Below, piece by piece: positions 48,744 through 60,787 of a stretch of DNA of 64,000 nt. Each line of letters starts with the position of its first letter. Position 1 is the first letter of the stretch. Under the pieces are notes generated by a model, which saw only the letters and a list, made by a program, of their open reading frames with translations, was not told where the DNA came from and did not search any database. Source of the stretch: Theocolax elegans (taxonomy: Eukaryota; Arthropoda; Insecta; Hymenoptera; Cerocephalidae). A program made the position numbers and the translations under genes. The DNA lies in the NCBI GenBank assembly GCA_026168455.1, contig CM047426.1, positions 73,559,986 to 73,623,985 of the forward strand, in the 5' to 3' direction.

Positions 48744-49253
48744 CTTGATTATTTTTTTTTGACATTTTACGCACAACCGGCAAACTATCCACCCCCTCGT
48801 AAGAGCAGACAGTCCACCGAGTGTGGGACTCAGTAGGAGCAAACTACTAATACCCACTAAACCCACATATCTCTGTTCGCACCGACACCAGCCCGGAACT
48901 GTTATTCACATTACTTCAGACTGGGCGGCTGTCCTTGCGTGTTCAAAAAACACATTCATTCTTTTACTCGTTCATTCTCGAATCACATTCGCTCAATCTG
49001 TCAGACATCCATCTGCTTTTTGCTCCGCAGTACATTCGTAACGTAATTTGCGATCAGGCGCCAGTTGTCCGCGTTCGTCGTCATAAGTCTCGTCACGTTT
49101 TCCGGCGTGATCGCTTCTATGTCCATTTCAAGTCGTTGACGTTGATCTGCCCATCGCCTGCAGGCGAAGAACGTATGATCAGCGTCATCATAGACCCATC
49201 CGCAGTACTTACATTCAGGTGAAGCAAGTCTGCTCATCTTGTGTAGATAGGGC
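48744..49253 (-). mobile_element. R1-like non-LTR retrotransposon 3' fragment
   Basis: The minus strand encodes an ORF2 C-terminus of about 84 residues from 49255: MPYLHKMSRLASPECKYCGW, then ADHTFFAC, giving the CX2C...HX4C knuckle found after the RT domain in R1/Jockey-type elements, followed by an alpha-helical tail to a stop at 49001. A 3' UTR of about 250 bp ends in a short A-run. AAAATAATCA flanks both ends, a likely target duplication. Strongly 5'-truncated. Confidence 0.8.
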
Positions 49254-49260
49254 ACCCTGA

Positions 49261-49263
49261 TTA

Positions 49264-49298
<35 letters not shown>

Positions 49299-49300
49299 TG
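49261..49300. repeat. (ATT)n microsatellite
   Basis: About 12 ATT units beside the 5' end of the R1-like fragment; repeated at 52343-52382 in the second copy. Confidence 0.95.
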
Positions 49301-49403
49301 AGTATAAATGGAATAATGAGAACTTCTAATTATTTAAAGGTACAAATAATTATTATTAATAAATAAATGCATATAAATTAAATTAATTAATTATGTTTTA
49401 CTG

Positions 49404-50529
49404 AGACCCCTCCCACCTACTCGTAGGAGATCCAAATCTCGAAGGGTGACACAAGGCCGACATAGAATAGGAATTCCTCTACCAGTAGTCGTATGAGTTC
49501 CTGGAGGGACGATGGAGAGCACCGTCGGGAGAGAGTTTCCTACGAGCCTAGGTCCAGGTATCGTTAAGACGATAACCGAATGCATACCGGACAGAGTACG
49601 CATGAGAACTGCGTATCTGGAACATGTCCTTTGATGATGAGATCAAAAAGGACGTGGAAAAATTTCTGAATCGGTTGCACAACTTGAGAAACGACAACGA
49701 GTTCTCAGATCGCAGGATGTTTTGTTTCCTGCCTAATGTGTTCTCAAAATCAGCTCTGTTCTGGTACAACTCTTCGAGATTGGCGTGATTTCGAAATCGA
49801 GTTCCTGAATGAGTATGGCCGACTCATAAAAGATTTACTCATGAGTGCAAAATAAGAGAGAAAAACTACGAACGTTTTTGAACTGTTTCAGAGCGATCGT
49901 GAATAAGTTCAAATGCCCTCCCTCAATGGAGCAACAAGAGTTTCAAATTTTTCTGACCTGGCTACCTATGGTTAAACGTGAAAAGCTTGCACCCGAAGCT
50001 TTCCCGTAACAGAGTGGTAGAGCACGAGTTTCGAGAAAATTGGCGATTGTTATGGAAAAGAGTAAGGATAAGTCTTCTCACTAGATTAACATTGTCCAAG
50101 GAAAACTATAAGAATAAGAGCAGAAAAGATGCGGAAAGGCCTCCTCAACGTCTTCTGCAAGCGAATGCGAAGCAGCCGCTGCGCACGGTTACTTTAAATT
50201 CGCTAATATTTTCATAAAACAAGTATGATAAATAAATACGGAGGAGTATCCAACTGAGACATGTAGAGAATATTGAGCATTCTCATTATCGGTCTGGATT
50301 TTTTATAACCATTGGAATTGGAAGTCAAACAGGCGAGCTTCTCGACGCATTGGCGAGAGTTGATTGGAGACACTTTCATCGAGATACGCTTCTAATTTGA
50401 TTTCGAGGATTTCCTTCCGCTTAATACAACTGGTGTAAATTGATATACAGGATACCAGCGGAAACAGTCAATGCGTTGAAAGACTACTCTTGCCCCCTCG
50501 GGAGACGGCAGGGCTTTACGACGTTACGG
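49404..50529 (+). pseudogene. Ty3-type gag/pol remnant, noisy copy
   Basis: From an ATG at 49624 the frame reads Gag residues including VEKFLNRLHNLRNDNEFSDR and CFLPNVFSKSALFWYNS, then shifts frame (FEIEFLNEYG follows). These match Gag of Ty3/mdg-like elements. The upstream 200 bp is Arg/Ser-rich. The 3' 450 bp is so indel-laden that the protease/spacer region cannot be followed. No LTR seen. Confidence 0.75.
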
Positions 50530-52345
50530 ATGACTCGTATGGGAAGAGTGATATATTTTTTTGTGAATGTATCATGTATGGTTTACGTGAATTTTAGGCG
50601 TCTGAATGTATTGCTACAAAGTTATACTCTTAAATGCAAATTTTCACGATTTATCGTAGTTTTTCTCGATTTTGCATATATTACAATATATATATGTAAA
50701 GAATTCTTAATTGTAAACTTAATGTAAAATCAATAAACGATACGATTGCACAGTTTTGTACTAGGTAAAAACCAAGCAAGGCGATGTACACTTCTGCAAG
50801 TCATTAAAAAGGGAAATTGGACTCATTTCGTTTGATTTTTTCCTTTTCGTTTTAAAAAAACAAGAAAATTTTTCAAAATTTACATGCTAAATTTCATTTA
50901 AATTTTCTATAATTTTTTGTAATTTTTTAAAATATCATAACTTTTGATAGGCTTACAGGCCAATTATAAGTTACAGACCATTAGAAAGGTATTGTTTCAA
51001 GCTTTTTTTTAGAATTTTGTCATTCACCTTGAGATTGAGAATTCTAACCAAAAGGATAAATTTTAGACAAAACCAGCAATCAAAGCTACATATAATGTTA
51101 CATAGTATAAGTTAATAGATTTTGAGATAAATAGCTGTAAAGTTAGCTATTGTTGAAAAATACGTGAAAAAACTCACTTTTTGAAGTTGGACTTTTCAAA
51201 AAACACTTTTTTGAATGACTTTTAAGCAAATTATCTTTAGCACCTAAACATTTTTTTCTGTTTTCCAACTAGTTGACGTGAAATGGTGCATATATATGCA
51301 TACTAGAATGTGCAATTGCATATATTTTATATTAACTATATTTATATTATTTTATATATAATATTAATGTTATAAATACATATTTACAATATATTTATAT
51401 GTTTATTTTTATCACTAAGTTGATTATCTAATATTATTTGATTAACGATTTAAAACGTATATAATTACTTTAAAATCTTATAAAACAATTAGTTTATTAT
51501 GCATTTTTATGGTAAATAAAGACGTAGTAATTGTAATGTAAAATACTGTAAAAACCAGATGTTTTGGAAAAAGAAGCTTGAGAGTAAAATTTTTCGGAGG
51601 TCCAAATGTATAAAAACAGAGGACACAAAACATGTTTAAGCTTTTTGCTCTCAAATGTCAATGTAAACACATCTCCAAATAAACAGTGTTTTCCAATAAA
51701 AAAACGAATTTATTTTGCTAAAAGTAAGTATGTACCTAGGACCCTCTGGTACTGGTATTAAAAAACACATCCACATTAATTGCATTTTTATACTAACTAA
51801 TATTAGTATTTATCAATCAAGGACCTTGATTATTTTTTTTTGACATTTTACGCACAACCGGCAAACTATCCACCCCCTCGTAAGAGCAGACAGTCCACCG
51901 AGTGTGGGACTCAGTAGGAGCAAACTACTAATACCCACTAAACCCACATATCTCTGTTCGCACCGACACCAGCCCGGAACTGTTATTCACATTACTTCAG
52001 ACTGGGCGGCTGTCCTTGCGTGTTCAAAAAACACATTCATTCTTTTACTCGTTCATTCTCGAATCACATTCGCTCAATCTGTCAGACATCCATCTGCTTT
52101 TTTGCTCCGCAGTACATTCGTAACGTAATTTGCGATCAGGCGCCAGTTGTCCGCGTTCGTCGTCATAAGTCTCGTCACGTTTTCCGGCGTGATCGCTTCT
52201 ATGTCCATTTCAAGTCGTTGACGTTGATCTGCCCATCGCCTGCAGGCGAAGAACGTATGATCAGCGTCATCATAGACCCATCCGCAGTACTTACATTCAG
52301 GTGAAGCAAGTCTGCTCATCTTGTGTAGATAGGGCACCCTGATTA

Positions 52346-52380
<35 letters not shown>

Positions 52381-53611
52381 TGAGTATAAATGGAATAATG
52401 AGAACTTCTAATTATTTAAAGGTACAAATAATTATTATTAATAAATAAATGCATATAAATTAAATTAATTAATTATGTTTTACTGAGACCCCTCCCACCT
52501 ACTCGTAGGAGATCCAAATCTCGAAGGGTGACACAAGGCCGACATAGAATAGGAATTCCTCTACCAGTAGTCGTATGAGTTCCTGGAGGGACGATGGAGA
52601 GCACCGTCGGGAGAGAGTTTCCTACGAGCCTAGGTCCAGGTATCGTTAAGACGATAACCGAATGCATACCGGACAGAGTACGCATGAGAACTGCGTATCT
52701 GGAACATGTCCTTTGATGATGAGATCAAAAAGGACGTGGAAAAATTTCTGAATCGGTTGCACAACTTGAGAAACGACAACGAGTTCTCAGATCGCAGGAT
52801 GTTTTGTTTCCTGCCTAATGTGTTCTCAAAATCAGCTCTGTTCTGGTACAACTCTTCGAGATTGGCGTGATTTCGAAATCGAGTTCCTGAATGAGTATGG
52901 CCGACTCATAAAAGATTTACTCATGAGTGCAAAATAAGAGAGAAAAACTACGAACGTTTTTGAACTGTTTCAGAGCGATCGTGAATAAGTTCAAATGCCC
53001 TCCCTCAATGGAGCAACAAGAGTTTCAAATTTTTCTGACCTGGCTACCTATGGTTAAACGTGAAAAGCTTGCACCCGAAGCTTTCCCGTAACAGAGTGGT
53101 AGAGCACGAGTTTCGAGAAAATTGGCGATTGTTATGGAAAAGAGTAAGGATAAGTCTTCTCACTCAGATGAACAGTTGTCCAAGAAAACTATTAAGAAGA
53201 AGAGCAAGAAAGATGCGAAAGGCTCCTCAAACTCTTCTGCAAGCGAATGCGAAGCAGCCGCTGCGCACGGTACTTTAAATGTCGCTAATAGTTTTCAGAA
53301 ACAGTATGATAAATCAAATAATGGAGTGAAGTATCCAACTGAGACATGTAGAGAATATTGAGCATTCCATCATTATCGGTCTGGATTTTTTATAACATTG
53401 GAATATGGAAGTCAAACTAGGCGAAGCTATCTCGCGCATTGGCGAGAGTGATTGGAGACACTTCATCAGAGATACAGCTCGTAATATTGATTCGAGGATT
53501 TCCGCTGAATACACTGGTGTAATTGATATACAGGATGACCAGCGGAAACAAGTCAAGGAGTTGAAAGACTACTCTTGCCCTCGGGAGACGTGCAGGGCTT
53601 TACGACGTTTA
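50530..53611 (+). repeat. 3.08 kb tandem duplication, copy 2
   Basis: Second copy of 47448-50529. Its last 450 bp has better-preserved coding sense than copy 1 and continues beyond the unit into the Ty3 reverse transcriptase remnant, so this copy is likely the authentic one. Confidence 0.95.
51826..52337 (-). mobile_element. R1-like 3' fragment, second copy
   Basis: Duplicate of 48744-49253 within the 3.08 kb unit, with one extra T that alters the last residues of the frame. It is not an independent insertion, since its flanks are duplicated too. Confidence 0.8.
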
Positions 53612-53850
53612 CGGAGCACCATACAGATGTTCAGCCTGTTGCAAGACCGGTCCACTATAAGCCAAGACGTATGTCTTCCAAGATCCTCAAATTTGTGCAG
53701 AGTATAGTCAGAAAGATGTTTGACAAAGGCATTATTGAACCAAGTACGAGTGATTGGTCAGCTGCTCCGGTTATCGTCCGTAAGGACGAATGAAGCTATC
53801 GCTTCTGTATCGTTTTTCGAGACCTTAATACATGTGTGTTATTATAATAA
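52486..53850 (+). pseudogene. Ty3-type gag/pol remnant with reverse transcriptase start
   Basis: Repeats the Gag part (ATG at 52706) and then reads a Lys/Ser-rich spacer (KDKSSHSDEQLSKKTIKKKS), a segment DWRHFIRDTARNIDSRISAE, and in other frames the N-terminus of Ty3 reverse transcriptase: MSSKILKFVQSIVRKMFDKG, IIEPSTSDWSAAPVIVRKDE and SYRFCI. The last are the standard block 1 motifs of gypsy RT. It ends about 53850, before the catalytic domain. Multiple frameshifts and stops; inactive. Confidence 0.85.
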
Positions 53851-53861
53851 TCAAGATAAAT

Positions 53862-54285
53862 ATATGGGCTCTGTAACTAAAGGAAAAAATAAATTGGATA
53901 TAATTATGGATTAAAACGCAAATTTTGAAAGAGGGTACAAATTACAAATTACGGGAGAAATGGAAGAAACAGGTTTTTATTTATATGCCACTAAAATTAT
54001 ATAAATAGTTCTATAAAATTAATAAAAATTAATACAAAAATTTATTTATGTAAGAAGAAAGTTATATTACTCTAAAAGTTCAAAATATTAATGACATATA
54101 GAACTTTTGGTGATGATCCTTCGTCATTAAATAAATTAATTTTAAGAAGTAAAGTTCTATTTAGATCCGTTTAAAATAATCTAAAATTTTAATAAGTTTT
54201 TACTAAATACTACAATTAAGTATATGCACTTTACTATTTTTGGTAAGTTAATTGTTCATTAACACACACACACACATATATATAT
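53862..54285. repeat. repeat C, copy 1
   Basis: About 424 bp beginning TATGGGCTCTGTAACTAAAG and ending in (CA)n(TA)n. Nearly identical at 55878-56301 and diverged at 62203-62530. No coding content; contains GGAGAAATGGAAGAAACAGG. Confidence 0.9.
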
Positions 54286-55276
54286 GGGGTATTCCACGTG
54301 AAGTGGTCCAATCAAAATTTTAAAATGCACCAAATTTTGAGTACACATTGCAAATGTTTTTCAGAATACAGAAAAAAATTTTTAGGTACTGCTATTAATT
54401 AGCTCAAAAGTTATTCTAACCTCAAAAAGTGAACTTTTTCCAGTTTTTTTCAACACCAGCTGGGTTCATCGCTATTTAACCCAAAATCTATCAACTTTTA
54501 CTATACAACATTATATGTAACATTCGTTGCTAATTATGTGTAGAATTTATTCTTCTGGGTTAGAATTTCTAATCTCAAGGTCAATGTTACTTAAACTACA
54601 TGTCAATATTCAACTTAAAAAAAGTGTAAGTTCCCACAATTGATTTTTTTATCCAAAAGTCTAGAAGAAAGCTTGGAGCAATACCTTTCAAATGGTCTGT
54701 AGCATTTTTATGGCCTTCAATTCTGTAAAAAGTTATGATAATTTAAAGAAATACAAAAAATTTACAAAAATTAACATGGTATTTCCCATTTAAATTTTTA
54801 AAAAAATTTGGCGTTTCTTTAAATTATCATAACTTTTTACAGAATTGAAGGCCATAAAAATGCTACAGACCATTTGAAAGGTATTGCTCTAAACTTTCTT
54901 CTAGACTTTTGGATAAAAAAATCAATTGTGGGAACTTACACTTTTTTAAGTTGAATATTGACATGTAGTTTAAGTAACATTGACCTTGAGATTAGAAATT
55001 CTAACCCAGAAGAATAAATTCTACACATGATTAGCAACGAATGTTACATATAATGTTGTATAGTAAAAGTTGATAGATTTTGGGTTAAATAGCGATGAAC
55101 CCAGCTGGTGTTGAAAAAAACTGGATAAGTTCACTTTTTTAGGTTAGAATAACTTTTGAGCTAATAAATACCAGTACCTAAAAATTTTTTTCTGTATTCT
55201 GAAAAAGATTTGCAATGTGTACCCAAAATTTGGTGCATTTTAAAATTTTACCGGACCACTTCACGTGGAATACCGC
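54286..55276. repeat. family A foldback element (991 bp)
   Basis: Almost perfect palindrome centred near 54785. Starts GGGGTATTCCACGTGAAGTGG, ends with its complement (one change, TACCGC), and is flanked by (TA)n. Arms of about 490 bp. No useful open frame. Confidence 0.95.
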
Positions 55277-55294
55277 ATATATCTCTCTATAATA

Positions 55295-55430
55295 TATAAA
55301 TATTTCGCCGCCGCCGCCGCCACCGCCGTGTCTAAGAATTCAGAATTCAACATATATATATATATATGTTATATATATATGTTATATATATATGTCATAT
55401 ATATGTTATATATGTCATATATATATATAT
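55295..55430. repeat. (CCG)n and TATATG minisatellite
   Basis: A short (GCC)n run at 55302-55327 followed by TATATATGTTATATA/TATGTCATATA minisatellite that also flanks the family B elements at 57952-58056 and 59701-59746. Confidence 0.85.
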
Positions 55431-55877
55431 GGGTGGTTCTCTGTGACATCGAAGATGAAAAAAATAAATATTGCTATAACTGTGGGAATATGTTTTAGAG
55501 GTATCCAGTAGTTCTCCTGAATTTTTTCAGATTTTTTCTGGGCCATTATTTTAAGTTACAGAAAGTCAAAGTTGACATTTTAGCTCTTTTTTGCATTATA
55601 TGCCCATTTTCATGAATTTTTAGCTCCCAGGGGATGCATTTTTCACTAAAAACATAAGTATGACTTTTCTTGTAAAATTTTCCGAACTTTTCATTAAAAA
55701 TACTTTTAAAGACATAAATGTATGCTGTCACACTCTTGTAAGCCATTTAAACCTTAAATAGTGAAAATCAGCAATTCTGCTCCGGACTCTGGTAACCTAA
55801 TACTGTCTAAAAGATGTTTTTTTATAGTCAGAAACTGCCTAAAAATTTCCAGAGTGGGTCTAAATCATTAAGATCAC
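55431..55877. repeat. family B left end, partial
   Basis: Starts GGGTGGTTCTCTGTGACATC and is identical or nearly so to the first 447 bp of the complete element at 56302. It breaks off at AAGATCACTATATGGGCTCT, where repeat C begins. Confidence 0.95.
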
Positions 55878-56301
55878 TATATGGGCTCTGTAACTAAAGG
55901 AAAAAATAAATTGGATATAATTATGGATTAAAACGCAAATTTTGAAAGAGGGTACAAATTACAAATTACGGGAGAAATGGAAGAAACAGGTTTTTATTTA
56001 TATGCCACTAAAATTATATAAATAGTTCTATAAAATTAATAAAAATTAATACAAAAAATTTATTTATGTAAGAAGAAAGTTATATTACTCTAAAAGTTCA
56101 AAATATTAATGACATATAGAACTTTTGGTGATGATCCTTCGTCATTAAATAAATTAATTTTAAGAAGTAAAGTTCTATTTAGATCCGTTTAAAATAATCT
56201 AAAATTTTAATAAGTTTTTACTAAATACTACAATTAAGTATATGCACTTTACTATTTTTGGTAAGTTAATTGTTCATTAACACACACACACATATATATA
56301 T
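55878..56301. repeat. repeat C, copy 2
   Basis: Near-identical to 53862-54285. Here the terminal (CA)n(TA)n runs into a family B element, whereas in copy 1 it runs into a family A element. Confidence 0.9.
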
Positions 56302-57951
56302 GGGTGGTTCTCTGTGACATCGAAGATGAAAAAAATAAATATTGCTATAACTGTGGGAATATGTTTTAGAGGTATCCAGTAGTTCTCCTGAATTTTTTCA
56401 GATTTTTTCTGGGCCATTATTTTAAGTTACAGAAAGTCAAAGTTGACATTTTAGCTCTTTTTTGCATTATATGCCCATTTTCATGAATTTTAGCTCCCAG
56501 GGGATGCATTTTTCACTAAAAACATAAGTATGACTTTTCTTGTAAAATTTTCCGAACTTTTCATTAAAAATACTTTTAAAGACATAAATGTATGCTGTCA
56601 CACTCTTGTAAGCCATTTAAACCTTAAATAGTGAAAATCAGCAATTCTGCTCCGGACTCTGGTAACCTAATACTGTCTAAAAGATGTTTTTTTATAGTCA
56701 GAAACTGCCTAAAAATTTCCAGAGTGGGTCTAAATCATTAAGATCACTTATGGTCAAAATCTCCGGGAAAAGTGCCCGAAATATTATAGAAATGTATATT
56801 TGTTGCCTTATACGATGAATCTATTAGCATGATCATTGCAAAAAAATTTATGCACTTACCTTGGAGTGGTAGAAAAGTATCTTCACTTGTTTCGGTATCC
56901 ATCTAATCCCCTGTAAGCTGCTAAAAATACAAATATTATTATAAAATTATAAAAATTATTTTTTAAACATTTATAATGCTGAATTTGTAGTTTTACATCC
57001 CTTACAAGAATTATAATACTAATCTGAAGGATTACTATAAATATATAAACATCATTATTACAATAACTGAATATACGTATTTAATACAAAAGATATATAA
57101 ATAAATCGCATATATAATTATAATGAATAATATGATAACGTGACAGTGACAAGTATGTGAAATCTAAACAATGTATTGCTGAATAATAATAATAATAATG
57201 TTGATACTTTTACAGTAATCCTTCAGATTAGTATTATAATTCTTGTAAGGGATGTAAAACTAAAAATCCAGCATTATAAATGTTTAAAAAATAGTTTTTA
57301 TAATTTTATAATAATATTTGTATTTTTAGCAGCTTACAGAGGATTAGATGGATACTGAAACAAGTGAAGATACTTTTCTACCACTCCAAGGTAAGTGCAC
57401 AAATTTTTTTGCAATGATCATGCTAATAGATTCATCGTTATAAGGCAACAAATATACATTTCTATTAATATTTCGGGCACTTTTCCCGGATATTTTGACC
57501 ATAAGTGATCTTAATGATTTAGACCCACTCTGGAAATTTTTAGGCAGTTTCTGACTATAAAAAGACATCTTTTAGACAGTATTAGGTTACCAGAGTCCGG
57601 AGCAGAATTGCTGATTTTCACTATTTAAGGTTTAAATACCTTACAAGAGTGTGACAACATACATTTATGTCTTTAAAAGTATTTTTAATGAAAAGTTCGG
57701 AAAATTTTACAAAAAAAGTCATACTTAAGTTTTTAGTGAAAAATGCATCCTCTGGGAGCTAAAAATTCATGAAAATGGGCATATAATGCAAAAAAGAGCT
57801 AAAATGTCAACTTTGACTCTCTGTAACTTAAAATAATGGCCCAGAAAAAATCTGAAAAAATTCAGGAGAACTACTGGATACCTCTAAAACATATTCCCAC
57901 AGTTATAGCAATATTTATTTTTTTCATCTTTGATGTCACAGAGAACCACCC
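56302..57951. repeat. family B foldback element (1650 bp)
   Basis: Terminal GGGTGGTTCTCTGTGACATC and its complement. Inverted arms of about 745 bp enclose an AT-rich loop of about 150 bp (about 57050-57200, with an (AAT)n run). Arm identity is very high by eye. Open frames in the arms occur in both directions and encode nothing I recognise. Non-autonomous foldback; transcript would be a long hairpin. Confidence 0.95.
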
Positions 57952-58056
57952 ATATATATATGTTATATATATATGTTATATATATGTCATATATATGTTA
58001 TATATGTCATATATATATATATGTTATATATATATGTTATATCCTATATATAATAT
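57952..58056. repeat. TATATG minisatellite between family B copies
   Basis: Runs of ATATATATGTTATATATATG and ATATATGTCATATATATG. Low complexity; frames across it are artefacts. Confidence 0.9.
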
Positions 58057-59700
58057 GGGTGGTTCTCTGTGACATCGAAGATGAAAAAATAAATATTGCT
58101 ATAACTGTGGGAATATGTTTTAGAGGTATCCAGTAGTTCTCCTGAATTTTTTTCAGATTTTTTTCTGGGCCATTATTTTAAGTTACAGAAAGTCAAAGTT
58201 GACATTTTAGCTCTTTTTTGCATATATGCCCATTTTCATGAATTTTTAGCTCCCAGGGGATGCATTTTTCACTAAAAACATAAGTATGACTTTTCTTGTA
58301 AAATTTTCCGAACTTTTCATTAAAAATACTTTTAAAGACATAAATGTATGCTGTCACACTCTTGTAAGCCATTTAACCTTAAATAGTGAAAATCAGCAAT
58401 TCTGCTCCGGACTCTGGTAACCTAATACTGTCTAAAAGATGTTTTTTTATAGTCAGAAACTGCCTAAAAATTTCCAGAGTGGGTCTAAATCATTAAGATC
58501 ACTTATGGTCAAAATCTCCGGGAAAAGTGCCCGAAATATTAATAGAAATGTATATTTGTTGCCTTATAACGATGAATCTATTAGCATGATCATTGCAAAA
58601 AAATTTATGCACTTACCTTGGAGTGGTAGAAAGTATCTTCACTTGTTTCGGTATCCATCTAATCCCCTGTAAGCTGCTAAAAATACAAATATTATTATAA
58701 AATTATAAAAAATTATTTTTTAAACATTTATAATGCTGAATTTGTAGTTTTACATCCCTTACAAGAATTATAATACTAATCTGAAGGATTACTATAAATA
58801 TATAAACATCATTATTACAATAACTGAATATACGTATTTAATACAAAAGATATATAAATAAATCGCATATATAATTATAATGAATAATATGATAACGTGA
58901 CAGTGACAAGTATGTGAAATCTAAACAATGTATTGCTGAATAATAATAATAATAATGTTGATACTTTTACAGTAATCCTTCAGATTAGTATTATAATTCT
59001 TGTAAGGGATGTAAAACTAAAAATCCAGCATTATAAATGTTTAAAAAATAGTTTTTTATAATTTTATAATAATATTTGTATTTTTAGCAGCTTACAGAGG
59101 ATTAGATGGATACTGAAACAAGTGAAGATACTTTTCTACCACTCCAAGGTAAGTGCACAAATTTTTTTGCAATGATCATGCTAATAGATTCATCGTTATA
59201 AGGCAACAAATATACATTTCTATTAATATTTCGGGCACTTTTCCCGGATATTTTGACCATAAGTGATCTTAATGATTTAGACCCACTCTGGAAATTTTTA
59301 GGCAGTTTCTGACTATAAAAGACATCTTTTAGACAGTATTAGGTTACCAGAGTCCGGAGCAGAATTGCTGATTTTCACTATTTAAGGTTTAAATACCTTA
59401 CAAGAGTGTGACAACATACATTTATGTCTTTAAAAGTATTTTTAATGAAAAGTTCGGAAATCCAAAAGTCATACTTAAGTTTTTAGTGAAAAATGCATCC
59501 TCTGGGAGCTAAACATTCATGAAAATGGGCATATAATGCAAAAAGAGCTAAAATGTCAACTTTGACTCTCTGTAACTTAAAATAATGGCCCAGAAAAAAT
59601 CTGAAAAAATTCAGGAGAACTACTGGATACCTCTAAAACATATTCCCACAGTTATAGCAATATTTATTTTTTTCATCTTTGATGTCACAGAGAACCACCC
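58057..59700. repeat. family B foldback element, second copy (1644 bp)
   Basis: Same structure and termini as 56302-57951, differing mainly in homopolymer lengths plus a small change near 59460 (TCCAAAAGTC for a longer TTTTACAAAAAAAGTC). Confidence 0.95.
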
Positions 59701-59754
59701 ATATATATATGTTATATATATGTTATATATATATGTCATATATATAAGTGTGTG

Positions 59755-59768
<14 letters not shown>

Positions 59769-59785
<17 letters not shown>

Positions 59786-60787
59786 TTTTACCGAAGAGGT
59801 GGAGAAATGCTTAATGCACTATGACTGGAGCCATGCGAGACTCCCCGTGTGTGGGACTCTCCTACCGAAGGATGTCGATAGGCATACCCACTAAAACTCC
59901 ACCTCTTTTCTTACCTTTATTCCCCCGCGGGAGCCGCCGCAAGGCATTACTTCGCGGAGGGAGGCAACGGCTACACTAGCCCACTACCGCTGCCATCGCA
60001 ACTCTTCTCTCCTCTTCTCTTCTGATGAGACCCAGCCTGTCCACTACGGACGTACAGAGGGTCACTACCGCGTTCCATCCCTCCTGGGAGTCAAGCAGGC
60101 ACGCCCCGATGCCCTCAGGGGTGAGGGGACCGCTCCAAGTGACTTGAAACTGGTCCCGTTCCTCCCTGAAACGAGGACACCATAGAAGGACGTGTTCCAC
60201 GTCTTCGTCCACCCCAGGACAAGCCGGGCACTGCGCTGCCGTAGACCCCTATACGAAATAGGTAGCTACGGAAGCATCCGTGCCCGGTCAACACCTGGGT
60301 AAGCTGGAAACTGACGAAGCCGTGTTTCCTGCTCGCCCACTCCCGGATCCGCGGGATGATGCGGTAGGTCCAGCGGCCGTCCCTGGCTGAGTCCCATCTC
60401 CGCTGCCACTCCTCTACGGTCCGCAATGACCATCGGTTGTGGCAGCGGTTCTCTTCTAGGCGTCGCCCACCCTCACGGTGTCTTTCAGCTCTCTCGGCTG
60501 CCAGGAGGTCGAAGGGGGCGGTCCCCGCGACCACCGAGAGCGCAATGTCAGATACGGTTCGCAACGCTCGGGCCACCCTTAGCGCAGCTATCCTGCAGGC
60601 TCTCTGGCATGGAGCACCAAAGCTCTTGTGCCTGTTCAGGGCATCAGCCCAGATAGGAGCTCCGTATAAAATTACGGAGTTCACCACCGAGGCAAGGAGA
60701 GACCTTCGCGGTTGCTGGGGTCCCCCGATGTTGGGCATGATGCCCGCCAGCGCACGGGCCACCTTTGCCGCCTTTGAGCCTGCGTTC
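59769..60787 (-). mobile_element. 5'-truncated R1-like non-LTR retrotransposon
   Basis: GC-rich (60% or so) unlike everything around it. The minus strand encodes the end of ORF2: MARALAGIMPNIGGPQQPRR, SVVNSVILYGAPIWADAL (typical block downstream of the RT catalytic site), VSFQLTQVLTGHGCFRSYLF, then after a one-base frameshift near 60230 CPACPGVDEDVEHVLLWCPR (CX2C...HX4C knuckle) and a stop. The 3' end is poly(A), seen as a 21-T run at 59769-59789 joined to (GT)n. The ORF is cut at 60787, where family B sequence resumes. Confidence 0.9.

Larger units (their letters stand above)
47448..50529 (+). repeat. 3.08 kb tandem duplication, copy 1
   Basis: Starts ATGACTCGTATGGGAAGAG and is followed directly by a second copy, period 3082 bp. 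It contains the last 230 bp of the 1.79 kb unit, a family A related arm, an R1-like fragment and Ty3 gag/pol remnants. Most of it matches copy 2 to within homopolymer differences, but about 50080-50529 differs by dozens of one-base indels and substitutions. That burst is typical of unpolished long-read sequence. Confidence 0.95.

Noticed and set aside
49391..49769. Minus-strand frames over the Ty3 gag (also 52473-52851)
   Set aside because: Antisense shadows of the plus-strand Gag remnant.
55546..55746. 66-codon frame in family B arms (also 61201-61401 on the other strand)
   Set aside because: Occurs because the arms are inverted copies; no recognised domain, and frames differ among copies. 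Cannot exclude a relic of a coding ancestor.
57836..58136. Frames with IYVIYICYIY runs
   Set aside because: Translated TATATG minisatellite.
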